From contig NZ_WTEV01000003.1 in NCBI RefSeq assembly GCF_009795885.1, positions 1 through 64,000 of the forward strand: 64,000 bases of DNA. The letters are read 5' to 3'. This DNA is from Gilliamella sp. Pas-s25 (GTDB lineage: Bacteria > Pseudomonadota > Gammaproteobacteria > Enterobacterales > Orbaceae). Below, one piece after another: positions 49,967-58,149 of this stretch. How positions within the stretch are numbered: position 1 is the first letter of the stretch; every line of letters starts with the position of its first letter. Below the pieces are notes generated by a model. It was not told the DNA's origin. It searched no databases and saw nothing but the letters and a program-made list of their open reading frames with translations. The translations under genes and the position numbers were made by a program.

Positions 49967-50155
49967 TTTAATAGTAAGTCGAATCGTTGGCGTAATAAGG
50001 AAACAGGACGTTTTATCAAATGCCCAACAGCTAACTCATCAAATGACCCAACAGCAAGTATTAAAAATACTACAATGGATAAGAATTACAGAACAGATGG
50101 AACATGGGGAGAATTTAAACGTGATAAAAATGCAGCTCATATTCCATTATGATGG
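49955..50155 (+). pseudogene. Toxin tip fragment, first copy
   Basis: A frame reading FNSKSNRWRNKETGRFIKCP, then GTWGEFKRDKNAAHIPL. The second copy of its end (50541-50608) reads HIPLDGSGY-stop; here one extra T (CCATTATGATGG) makes an early stop. Start-less except for a GTG at 49955 made from core sequence. Not expected to be made as a working toxin. Confidence 0.55.
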
Positions 50156-50171
50156 ATCAGGATATTAATTT

Positions 50172-50531
50172 ATGAACGAGAATATACTGTACAAATTTTT
50201 GAAAAATAAACCAACCTATTTAGATTATGATGATGAACTAAAGTTAATGAATATTATGACTAAACTACCTATGAGTTGGCTCATTAAAAATAAAGATGAA
50301 TTTATTGATGCTTTAATGCATTTATCTGACTCACATACGATAGGTAGTGGATTTTTATTACAAGAGGAATGTGACGATATTATATTTGATAATTTTTGTG
50401 ATTGGCTAAGAGAAGTAAATAATAAAACCGGCATAGCAACATTAATGTATATTGATGATTTTGATCCGAAAGCACTAGGACTAGATGAATTTAGAAAAAA
50501 TATTAGAAAAGATGAAAATACAAATAAGTAA
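50172..50531 (+). CDS. Candidate immunity, tandem copy 1
   Basis: 119 residues starting MNENILYKFLKNKPTYLDYD, AGGA upstream. Helical, acidic, with MSWLIKNKDEFIDAL, EECDDIIFDNFCDWLREVNN and a Lys-rich tail. About 80% identical by eye to the next gene. No family recognised; it directly follows the matching toxin tip. Confidence 0.7.
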   Translation: MNENILYKFLKNKPTYLDYDDELKLMNIMTKLPMSWLIKNKDEFIDALMHLSDSHTIGSGFLLQEECDDIIFDNFCDWLREVNNKTGIATLMYIDDFDPKALGLDEFRKNIRKDENTNK

Positions 50532-50540
50532 GATCTAAAC

Positions 50541-50611
50541 AATAATGGAGAGAATTTAAACGTGATAGAAATGCAGCTCATATTCCATTAGATGGATCAG
50601 GATATTAATTT
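50541..50611 (+). repeat. Duplicated toxin-tail leader
   Basis: Near-identical to 50098-50171: GGAGAGAATTTAAACGTGAT through the ATTAATTT before the ATG. It marks the seam of a tandem duplication of about 440 bases that carried toxin end plus immunity gene. Confidence 0.85.
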
Positions 50612-50962
50612 ATGAACGAGAATATACTGTACAATTTTTTGAAAAATAAACCAACCTATTTAGATTATGATGATGAACTAAAGCTAATGGATATTATGAC
50701 TAAACTACCTATGAGTTGGCTCATTAAAAATAAAAAGGAATTTATTGATGCTTTAGAGGAATTAGAGATCTCACATACAGAAACTGGATTTTTATATCAA
50801 GAGGAATGTGACGATATTATATTTGATAATTTTTGTGAATGGCTAAAAGAAGTAAATAGTAAAACTGGCATAGCGACATTAATCTATATTAAAGATTTGA
50901 GTTCGGAAGGACTAGATGAATTTAGAAAAAGTCTTAGAAAAGATGAAAATACAGATAAGTAA
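50612..50962 (+). CDS. Candidate immunity, tandem copy 2
   Basis: 116 residues, sister of the 50172 gene. Differences cluster in the middle (ALEELEISHTETGFLYQ against ALMHLSDSHTIGSGFLLQ) and near the end (KDLSSEGLDEF against DDFDPKALGLDEF), with most of the rest unchanged. This is consistent with diversification of the toxin-contact surface, an inference. Confidence 0.7.
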   Translation: MNENILYNFLKNKPTYLDYDDELKLMDIMTKLPMSWLIKNKKEFIDALEELEISHTETGFLYQEECDDIIFDNFCEWLKEVNSKTGIATLIYIKDLSSEGLDEFRKSLRKDENTDK

Positions 50963-51096
50963 GATCTAAACAATATTAGATCTAAATCTTTATACGTCTT
51001 GAATTGGTATTTAGGGGTAAAATTATCATAATTTATTAAGAAAAATGTTTAGTCAATAAATAGTTAACAAAATAAAAGGCTATTCATTAATACTAG

Positions 51097-51741
51097 AAAG
51101 TACCGGAAGAATTAACCGATGCCAACGGCGAAATACTGTGGGAATGCAGCTTTCAGTTATGGGGGAAACGGATTCATGAAATCGAACACGAATCAATACA
51201 GCAAAACCTCAGATATCAGGGACAATATTTAGACAGAGAAACCGGCTTACATTACAATACTTTCAGGTATTATGATCCGGATATAGGTAGATTTACTCAG
51301 CCAGACCCGATTGGACTGCTGGGTGGCTTTAATCTGTATCAGTATGCGCCTAATGGGTTGACTTGGATTGATCCGTGGGGTTTAGCGGCAACAGGTGATT
51401 ACGGACAAATGCCAGTTATGCCAGGTTATCAGAAGCATCACAATATTCCTCAATCTATGGCAAATCATCCTGCAATAGTAAACTCTGGGTATGATATTCA
51501 TAAGAGTCGTAACATCACTCAACTTCCATCATCTAGAGCAGCTATTAAAGCTGATCCAGAAAGAATAGTTCACCGAGGTATGCACAATAAAGTTTATGAT
51601 GATCTTGTACGAGAACAATTAAATGCTATACATGCAAACAATGCAAGCCCTGAAATAAAGAGAATGCAAATCGATGCATTGTCGGATAATTTAGGGCATA
51701 AATTAAGAAACAAGAAAATTAAGTTAAATAATGCTTGTTGA
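51097..51741 (+). pseudogene. Start-less Rhs fragment with AHH nuclease tip
   Basis: One open frame of about 214 codons without a proper start. The Rhs core end ([60 protein letters not shown]) runs in frame through the junction WIDPWGL into a toxin. The toxin has YQKHHNIPQSMANHP and ERIVHRGMHNKVYDDLVREQ, matching the AHH/HNH nuclease pattern. The catalytic tip looks intact. A TTG at 51358 could start a core-less tip but has no ribosome binding site. Confidence 0.8.
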
Positions 51742-51758
51742 ATTTAGGTGGTGAAAAG

Positions 51759-52349
51759 ATGAGCTATATAATTTCAATAGAAGAAAATACATATAATATG
51801 CTTGATTATCTCCATGATATATCCATGGATTTCTCACTATTTAATGAAGGGATTAGCCTTAAAGGTCTTGATTGTACTTTAAAATATAAAGCTAAGAATA
51901 AATCCTGTTTTAATAAATTAAAAAAGTGTCACATGCTATCTACTACTGGACCTGAGTTAGTTAGCCTGAAGCTCAGGGCTATTCTTGAAAGTGTAGTGCC
52001 AACAGAAGTTGAATTTTTTAATGCCGAAATAATATATGGAAATGAAATTTTTGATGGTTTTAGTGTGATAAATCCCATAATAAAGATAGATTGTTGTGAT
52101 ATGAACAAAAGCGAATATCAGTTGACTAATTTCGATCCAAATAATCCTGCTTATATGTTTTTATATACAGTAATATTAGACGATATACCTGATGGTTATA
52201 ATATTGTTAGATGCAAAGAACAACCAAATTTAATTGTGATCAATAATAAAGTAAAATCGGCTATTTTAAGTGCTGGCTTACAGGGAATTAAATTCTGTAA
52301 GGAAATTGATTTGACATATAAAGATCGGACTATATGTGAATCGAGTTGA
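51759..52349 (+). CDS. Imm11/DUF1629-like immunity protein
   Basis: 196 residues from the ATG at 51759, with AGGTGG upstream, 17 bases after the AHH toxin stop. It has an N-terminal beta region (YIISIEENTYNMLDYLHD), a central GPELVSLKLRAILESVVPTE and a C-terminal NKVKSAILSAGLQGIKFCK. This architecture resembles the DUF1629/Imm11 family often found with AHH toxins. Cognate immunity is likely; family call moderate. Confidence 0.7.
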   Translation: MSYIISIEENTYNMLDYLHDISMDFSLFNEGISLKGLDCTLKYKAKNKSCFNKLKKCHMLSTTGPELVSLKLRAILESVVPTEVEFFNAEIIYGNEIFDGFSVINPIIKIDCCDMNKSEYQLTNFDPNNPAYMFLYTVILDDIPDGYNIVRCKEQPNLIVINNKVKSAILSAGLQGIKFCKEIDLTYKDRTICESS

Positions 52350-52455
52350 ATATATTTTCAATTAGATTAGTTATAAAAAATTCTAAAATTGTAACTATCC
52401 CTTAAAATAGTGGAATGGCAACACATATTCAAACAACAAAATTAAGGAGTGGTTG

Positions 52456-52551
52456 TTAGTTAAACTCTACCGGTGGCAAATAACATAACGATGAATGCAA
52501 CCATTTGTGATTGTACCAATAAGCATAGGCTGCAAAAGATTGTCGCAATTC
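52456..52551 (-). mobile_element. IS3-family transposase C-terminal remnant
   Basis: On the - strand the frame reads RQSFAAYAYWYNHKWLHSSL and then CYLPPVEFN-stop, the standard end of IS3-family OrfB. Only about 32 codons are left and no inverted repeat could be fixed. Confidence 0.75.
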
Positions 52552-52579
52552 TAAGGAAAAAATAATAATAAAAGGAGAA

Positions 52580-52735
52580 ATGTTTAAAGTTTCAAAAAGT
52601 GAACTAATAAATTTTATTCAAAAATCAATAGATATGGGTGATATGCGAGAATTTCTGATTTCACCGATTTCGACCAATAGTAAAAAGGAAGTTCTATATT
52701 TAACAGAAGATTCATATTATTTATATGAACCTTAG
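52580..52735 (+). CDS. Small hypothetical ORF
   Basis: 51 residues beginning MFKVSKSELINFIQKSIDMG and ending SYYLYEP. A perfect AAAGGAG lies six bases upstream of the ATG at 52580. It follows the IS3 remnant and precedes an Rhs fragment, so it may be a small immunity gene or a shortened one. Confidence 0.5.
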   Translation: MFKVSKSELINFIQKSIDMGDMREFLISPISTNSKKEVLYLTEDSYYLYEP

Positions 52736-52770
52736 TTTTATTTAATTATACATATAGAAAGTAAATACAT

Positions 52771-53477
52771 CACGACAACCTAGACAGGATGGTAAGCAAA
52801 AAACACAGCAAACACGGCCAAACCGATTACCGCCACGACGAGCACGGCCGAACTGCCAGTAAACAGACCATCGGCGCCACCCAGCACTACCACTACGATG
52901 CCGACCACCGCTTGACTGAAGTACGCATCGAACAGCTCAACAAAACCGAACGATACCGCTACCTCTATGATGCCCTTGGCAGACGCATCGAAAAACAGAA
53001 GTTAGACCGCGAAGGCAAACCTTACAACCGTACGCGCTTTCTGTGGGACGGCTTAAGAATGATTCAGGAAACCGGCCCGAATCATCCTACCAGCCTGTAT
53101 ATCTACACTGACCAGAATAGCTACGAACCACTGGCACGTATAGACACAGACGGCACAACCAAGAACAACATATCCGCTACTTCCACACCGACCTGAATGG
53201 CTGCCCGGAAGAGTTAACCGATGCAAACGGTAAAATACTGTGGGAATGTAGCTTTCAGCTATGGGGTAAACGGATTCATGAAATTGAGCACGAACCCATA
53301 GAGCAGAATCTCAGATATCAGGGACAATATTTAGACAGGGAAACCGGCTTACATTACAATACTTTCAGGTATTATGATCCGGATATAGGGCGCTTTACCC
53401 AGCCAGACCCGATTGAGTTTCTCGGTAGCTTTAATCTGTATCAGGATGCAATGGGTTAACTTGGGTGGATCCGTGGG
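52771..53477 (+). pseudogene. Rhs core remnant, longest readable copy
   Basis: The first frame reads DNLDRMVSKKHSKHG, YRHDEHGRTASKQTIGATQH and LYDALGRRIEKQKLDREGKP, that is YD/RHS repeats, then shifts near 53171 (an extra AT in ACATATCCGC). The second frame continues RYFHTDLNGCPEELTDANGK to GRFTQPDPIEFLGSFNLYQ. A deletion near 53448 turns the usual YAPNGLTW into a stop. Visibly GC-richer than flanking genes. No start; not functional. Confidence 0.88.
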
Positions 53478-53741
53478 AGGGGGGGACCTAAACTTAATCG
53501 ACGACAGGCTTTAAATTCAGAAGATTTAGGTTCACATGGAAGATATTATGAATATAAAAATGCACAAGGACATAAACTTGTCATTGTAGAACATACAAAT
53601 GATCCAATAGCCAAAAGTGCTCATACACATGCAGGTCAACCAAAACGTGGCGCCAATTCAATGACCTATGACTTCAAAGAAGAGCGATATCTAAAGATTA
53701 TTGATCCGTTAACAAATGATCATCACATATATTATGAATAA
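53478..53741 (+). pseudogene. Severed toxin tip, ORF still open
   Basis: From the core junction an open frame of about 85 codons reads GPKLNRRQALNSEDLGSHGR, YYEYKNAQGHKLVIVEHTND, SAHTHAGQPKRGANSMTYDF and ends DHHIYYE. His-rich and probably a nuclease-like tip, but I cannot assign the family. A G-run at 53479-53485 shifts it out of frame with the core. The tip overlaps the next start by 8 bases. Confidence 0.6.
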
Positions 53742-54171
53742 TAAACTCGAAAAAAAATTACTTTATATAAAAGCAAAAGAATATGTTAGCCAATTAAAAG
53801 GAATTGAATCATTTACAATTTCATATGTTAATGATGAAGATTTTGTTTGGTATAAAAAACAGCTTAAACTTTTTTTCAAGATTGAGCAAATTGATAGTAG
53901 AATGACATTAGATCACCCAATTAGCAAAAAAAAACTGATTGAAATTGTTAATAAGATTTTGAAAAATAATGGCTTTTCAAAATGCATTCAACTAGTTGAA
54001 GAAAAAATTGCTATTCACTTAAATATTAATAATCTAGATGATTTTTTAAATAGTATATTTAGATACAATCAAACTTTTGATTTATCATTATTGTTTTTAG
54101 AGCCTGAAAGGATACTGGTTATTAATGATGATGAATATGAAGTATATCTTCATTATTGTATAAACAATTAG
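53734..54171 (+). CDS. Candidate immunity for the preceding toxin tip
   Basis: 145 residues from the ATG at 53734, which overlaps the toxin stop (ATGAATAA); an ATG 18 bases earlier is possible. Alpha/beta soluble protein, Lys-rich start (MNNKLEKKLLYIKAKEYVSQ) and a C-terminal half with FLEPERILVINDDEYEVYLH. Family unknown. The overlap indicates they were a translationally coupled pair. Confidence 0.65.
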   Translation: MNNKLEKKLLYIKAKEYVSQLKGIESFTISYVNDEDFVWYKKQLKLFFKIEQIDSRMTLDHPISKKKLIEIVNKILKNNGFSKCIQLVEEKIAIHLNINNLDDFLNSIFRYNQTFDLSLLFLEPERILVINDDEYEVYLHYCINN

Positions 54172-54189
54172 AAATATGCAGTTTAGGGC

Positions 54190-54477
54190 ACACTAAAAGA
54201 GCTAACCAACGAAAACAGCGAAATCGTCTGAGAATGCAGCTATCAGCTCTGGGGTAAGCGCATTTAGGAAATTGAGCATCAATCAATAGAGCAAAATCTC
54301 AGATATCAAGGACAATATTTACACAGAAAAACTGGCTTACATTACAATACTTTCAGGTATTATGATCCGGATATAGGGCGCTTTACCCTGCCAGACCCGA
54401 TTGAGTTGCTGGGTGGGTTTAATTTGTATCAGTATGCGCCTAATGGGTTGATTTGGATTGATCCGTGGAGATGGGCT
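54190..54477 (+). pseudogene. Rhs core C-terminal remnant
   Basis: Matches [20 protein letters not shown] and GRFTLPDPIELLGGFNLYQY, ending LIWIDPW. Stops interrupt the 5' part (GTCTGA, TTTAGG). The junction to the following tip is frameshifted. Confidence 0.85.
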
Positions 54478-54485
54478 AAAAACCC

Positions 54486-54866
54486 GTGGCTAAGAGGAGG
54501 TTTGATAATGATGCAACAGTCGATGATATTAATCAGAACATTGAAGCTGTAAAACGAGCTTTACGCAATGGTGGCGGTAAACATGAAAAATTTCCTGTTG
54601 TGCTAGCAGCTAAGACTAAATCATTAGGATTTACTGCTCAGGAATTAAAAGCAATGGCCGTATCAACAAAGGATATTTATTTTGTAGATATTGAAAATAA
54701 AAAAACTGGGATCCTAATTCAAGGAGATCATCATAATAGCAATGCTAGTAAATATTTTCATGATAATCTAATAAAGAAATTAAGCGGTGTCAAATCGAAA
54801 AGAGAGGCTGAAAGAACTATAATGTCAATGCATAATAAGCATATAAGATATAAATCTAAATGTTAG
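54486..54866 (+). CDS. Orphan toxin tip, unassigned
   Basis: 126 residues from a GTG at 54486 without a clear ribosome binding site. KRRFDNDATVDDINQNIEAV, GGGKHEKFPVVLAAKTKSLG, IENKKTGILIQGDHHNSNAS and a basic end (AERTIMSMHNKHIRYKSKC). The position after an Rhs core end and before an Imm22-like gene marks it as a toxin C-terminus. Conserved-looking His pairs suggest an enzyme. It may be expressed only if read from upstream. Confidence 0.55.
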   Translation: MAKRRFDNDATVDDINQNIEAVKRALRNGGGKHEKFPVVLAAKTKSLGFTAQELKAMAVSTKDIYFVDIENKKTGILIQGDHHNSNASKYFHDNLIKKLSGVKSKREAERTIMSMHNKHIRYKSKC

Positions 54867-54886
54867 TCAATTAAGGATTAGTTAGC

Positions 54887-55723
54887 ATGAGTAAATTTAA
54901 TTTTGATAAAGTTACTATTCTGCTATGGATAGGTAATAATTTTTCATCAGATGAAGAATATCAACACTATTTTGAAGAAATTGAAAATTTACAGATTGAT
55001 TCAGATGAACCAACAAGCTTATTTTGTGCAGATATAGGCGAACTTGTTTACATGCCAGAACGGCTTGTTATGCCTAATAGGCTTTCTTTACCCCAGAACA
55101 TCAATTGGATTATTGATAAAATAAAAGTAAATGAAAGTGAAAAGAAAAAAATTAATGAAAATTGTACTAAATTAGGTATTACAACTGCCAATGCGGTATT
55201 CTGGTACATTAATAATGATCCGTGGTTAAATTTAGAGGTACAAAAACCTTATAAAGAAAATTATAACGGACTTAAATATATAGGTGAATTTAATGCGGAT
55301 ACTAAATACCCATCATATGGGTCTGAAGATCTTTCATCGGATCAATATCTATGGATAGGAACCAATTTTATGGCAGTTGAGGAATATAATAAATATTTTG
55401 AGCTGGATTATGTTGCTGAGGAATTAGATGACCCTGACTATAAAGTTTGTGGGTTTTGTAAAGATGTAGGCACCAATTGGTATGATGAGGATTTTATTGG
55501 TTATCCTAAACCACTGAAAAAAGAGATTCATGTAGGAAAATTAATTGATAAATTAATCTCTCCCGAATTAGATTGTAGACAAGATATTATCGAAAAATGT
55601 CACCAACTAGGCATAACCAAAGCCAATGCATTAGTTTGGTATAAAGCAAGTGAAGTAGCGATTAAAAAACCTTATAAAGAAAATTATAACGGACTTAAAT
55701 ATATAGGCGTATTTAAGTTTTAA
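54887..55723 (+). CDS. Two-domain Imm22-like immunity protein
   Basis: 278 residues made of two homologous halves. Half 1 (about 8-138) starts VTILLWIGNNFSSDEEYQHY; half 2 (about 148-276) starts QYLWIGTNFMAVEEYNKYF. Both end in the identical KPYKENYNGLKYIG. WIG plus an acidic set of motifs fits the Imm22 family. AAGGAT lies upstream of the ATG, 20 bases after the preceding toxin tip. A third, decayed copy of the second half lies at 59782. Confidence 0.75.
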   Translation: MSKFNFDKVTILLWIGNNFSSDEEYQHYFEEIENLQIDSDEPTSLFCADIGELVYMPERLVMPNRLSLPQNINWIIDKIKVNESEKKKINENCTKLGITTANAVFWYINNDPWLNLEVQKPYKENYNGLKYIGEFNADTKYPSYGSEDLSSDQYLWIGTNFMAVEEYNKYFELDYVAEELDDPDYKVCGFCKDVGTNWYDEDFIGYPKPLKKEIHVGKLIDKLISPELDCRQDIIEKCHQLGITKANALVWYKASEVAIKKPYKENYNGLKYIGVFKF

Positions 55724-55789
55724 TATCAACATGCGGATTAATATTGTACGCTATTTGTAAGAATATAACTATTGAAGATGATTTACCAG

Positions 55790-56483
55790 TATCCTCATCG
55801 AACGCAGCTACCAGTACGACAACCTCGACCGGCTGGTAAGCAAAAAACACAGCAACCACAACCTAATTCGCTGTAACCAGCTCCTGCATTTCAGAGTACA
55901 CCACTAACGCTACGACGAGCACGGCCAAACCCAAACCAAACAAACCATCGGCGCCACCCAGCGCTACCACTACGACACCGAACACCGCCTGAGCGAAGTA
56001 CGCATTGGACAGCTCAACAAAACCGAACAATACCGCTACGTCTATGACGCCCTTGGCAGACGCATCGAAAAACAGAAGTTAGACCGCGAAGGCAAACCTT
56101 ACAACCGTACCCGCTTCCTGTGGGACGGCTTAAGAATGATTCAGGAAACCGGCTCGAATCACCCTATCAGACTTTATATCTATACCGACCTGAATGGCTG
56201 CCCGGAAGAATTAACCGATGCAAACGGTGAAATACTGTGGGAATGAAGCTTTCAGTTATGGGGAAAACGGATTCATGAAATTGAACACGAATCAATACAG
56301 CAAAATCTCAGATATCAGGGACAATATTTAGACAGGGAAACTGGCTTACATTACAATACCTTCAGGTATTATCATCCAGATATTGGTAGATTTACTCTGC
56401 CAGGCCTGATTGGGTTGCAGATGACTTGAATCTGTACCAGTATGCAGCTATCCCGCCTTGACTTGGGAGATCCTTGTGGGGAG
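55790..56483 (+). pseudogene. Rhs core remnant with internal deletion
   Basis: Reads IERSYQYDNLDRLVSKKHS, then KQTIGATQRYHYDTEHRLSE and TRFLWDGLRMIQETGSNHP. LYIYTDLNG joins two YTD/HTD repeats that are about 90 bases apart in the 52771 copy, so the intervening part was deleted at short homology. A TGA replaces a Cys codon (WE-stop-SFQLW). It ends in a degraded junction (GRFTLPGLIGLQ). Confidence 0.88.
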
Positions 56484-56770
56484 TTGTTTAAAAATTCATT
56501 CGTGAATAAAAGAAAGTAATAAATTTGTTAAAGAAGCCGAGATTACAGGAAAATCGCATTAATCAAGAATCGATCATTTAACAGAACAACTTTTTTAGGT
56601 AATAAAAAACTATTAGAAACAAATCTATAGGTCATAGAATTTCTCAAACTAGAGCTTAAAATGAGGATCATTTATTTCATGAGCATAAATGATGGTATGA
56701 AATATTAAGTAAATCTAATAAGGCTAATCAGTAATCAGTGATTAATGAAGTTTTAAAAAGTATTTGGTAA
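56484..56770 (+). pseudogene. Decayed toxin tip
   Basis: Broken pieces readable in different frames: KFVKEAEITGKS, NQESIDHLTEQLF and LSKSNKANQ. Several stops separate them. This was the toxin part joined to the preceding core; the next gene remains intact. Confidence 0.5.
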
Positions 56771-56785
56771 AGGAAATTAGGAATT

Positions 56786-57079
56786 ATGAATATTAAAATT
56801 TTAAAATATGGTCAAGATGTTAATGTGGTAAATGATAATGTTGATGTTGAAGTTTGTTTAGATAATGGAAAGCGGTATGTTGCAACATTTTTCACTATCG
56901 AAAATATAATTTCAATTTTGAGTAGGTATAAAGAGACAAAAGAGTGTTGTAATGGTTTATATTTTTGGGCATCAGATATGATTATTGTTGAAAGTTTGGA
57001 TAATAATGTAATAAATAAAACAATACAGGATTTGATAAAAAACGAAGAATTTCATCATGCTTTTTCATTATTAACATAA
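56786..57079 (+). CDS. Small candidate immunity protein
   Basis: 97 residues, AGGAAATTAGGA upstream. Beta-rich start (MNIKILKYGQDVNVVNDNVD, VEVCLDNGKRYVATFFTIEN), then GLYFWASDMIIVESLD and a short helix. Probably the immunity partner of the decayed tip at 56484. Family unknown. Confidence 0.65.
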   Translation: MNIKILKYGQDVNVVNDNVDVEVCLDNGKRYVATFFTIENIISILSRYKETKECCNGLYFWASDMIIVESLDNNVINKTIQDLIKNEEFHHAFSLLT

Positions 57080-57199
57080 TTAATAAATTTAGAAAAGATC
57101 GTGCACCTAAATCTGCATTATCAAATAGAGATTATAATGTTAGAATTAAATCATCTTGTTATATAATTATATGAAAATATTTAATTTATTGAATATCAA

Positions 57200-57346
57200 T
57201 ACCAGTATGACATCATGAACGACTGGTGAGCAAAAAATACAGCAAACAGGGACAAAATGACTACCGCTGCGACCATTTCTGAATGGCGACGGGAAAATCT
57301 AATCGATGCAAACAGCAAAATATTATGGGAATGCAGCTATCTACGG
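57200..57346 (+). pseudogene. Rhs core remnant, heavily deleted
   Basis: Pieces corresponding to YQYD, LVSKKYSKQGQNDYR, NGDGK and ANSKILWECSY are visible, joined by deletions and in different frames. About 150 bases are left of a core segment that spans over 500 elsewhere. Confidence 0.7.
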
Positions 57347-57404
57347 TTTTAGTGATTGTTAATCGGCATATAGTGTTCCTATCAAGTTAAAATATGAGGT
57401 ATTT

Positions 57405-57719
57405 ATGGCTTTGGATTTTATGGCATCAAATAATCAAAAGAAAATAGATGAAAACACACCGATATTTTCACTTGGAAAATCTGATCATGATTTATTATTC
57501 AATAATGCGATACCATTAAATCAATACCCAACAATAAAAAAATTTCATAATTATTATGCTGATAATACTGTGTTATATGGAGAAATTCAGCCCTTAATAA
57601 AGGAATTAAAAAGGCTTATTAAAACAAAAAAGTTACAGCTTGAATCGATTAGTTCTTTTATTGATTTTTTAGAAAAATCATTTAATGATGGTTTAAATAT
57701 ATACATATGCTGTGACTAG
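57405..57719 (+). CDS. Candidate immunity protein
   Basis: 104 residues starting MALDFMASNNQKKIDENTPI, with ATGAGG upstream. A short beta start (FSLGKSDHDLLFNN) is followed by helices and a hydrophobic end (LNIYICCD). I have seen similar small proteins near toxin genes but cannot name the family. Confidence 0.6.
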   Translation: MALDFMASNNQKKIDENTPIFSLGKSDHDLLFNNAIPLNQYPTIKKFHNYYADNTVLYGEIQPLIKELKRLIKTKKLQLESISSFIDFLEKSFNDGLNIYICCD

Positions 57720-57724
57720 ACAGC

Positions 57725-57955
57725 TTGATTCATACATCAAAGTCAAATCTGAACGGTTGTACAGAAGAGTTTAGCAATGTAAACAGTGAAATACGATGGG
57801 AATGTAGCTATCAGCCTGATGGACTGATAAAAATTCCTGATATGAAACTTGTTATTAGTAAATTAGAGTACATACAGATTTGGGAAACTTTATTTAAAGA
57901 ATTATCTACGCTTATTGAAGAAAAGCTTAATAAAAAAATTAATCTACCCTTTTAA
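57725..57955 (+). pseudogene. Chimeric frame: Rhs scrap joined to helical end
   Basis: The first third (SNLNGCTEEFSNVNSEIRWE, then CSYQ) is the Rhs core segment LNGCPEELTDANGEILWECS. The rest (PDMKLVISKLEYIQIWETLF to KKINLPF) is not Rhs and resembles a helical immunity-type end. The fusion probably arose by deletion. No ribosome binding site seen. Confidence 0.5.
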
Positions 57956-57974
57956 TAATGTTTAAAAGTATTTA

Positions 57975-58149
57975 ATTGGTTTGGAAAGTATAAATATCAG
58001 TCCAATGACCTTGTACGGTTCGGCAACAAACAGCCACGTTGGGGTTTTACTTATGGCAATGGCGGTACCAGACCAACCGAAATAGAATACTCAGTTTTCC
58101 AAAATGGGAAAATGCGTTAAATCATGTTGTTAAAAATGAGGCTAACTAA
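57975..58149 (+). pseudogene. Severed toxin tail before second NTF2 gene
   Basis: One frame reads VRFGNKQPRWGFTYGNGGTR then PTEIEYSVFQNGKMR. Another ends ILSFPKWENALNHVVKNEAN with its TAA abutting the next ATG, as at 48406. The frames do not join, so the toxin is broken. Confidence 0.6.
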
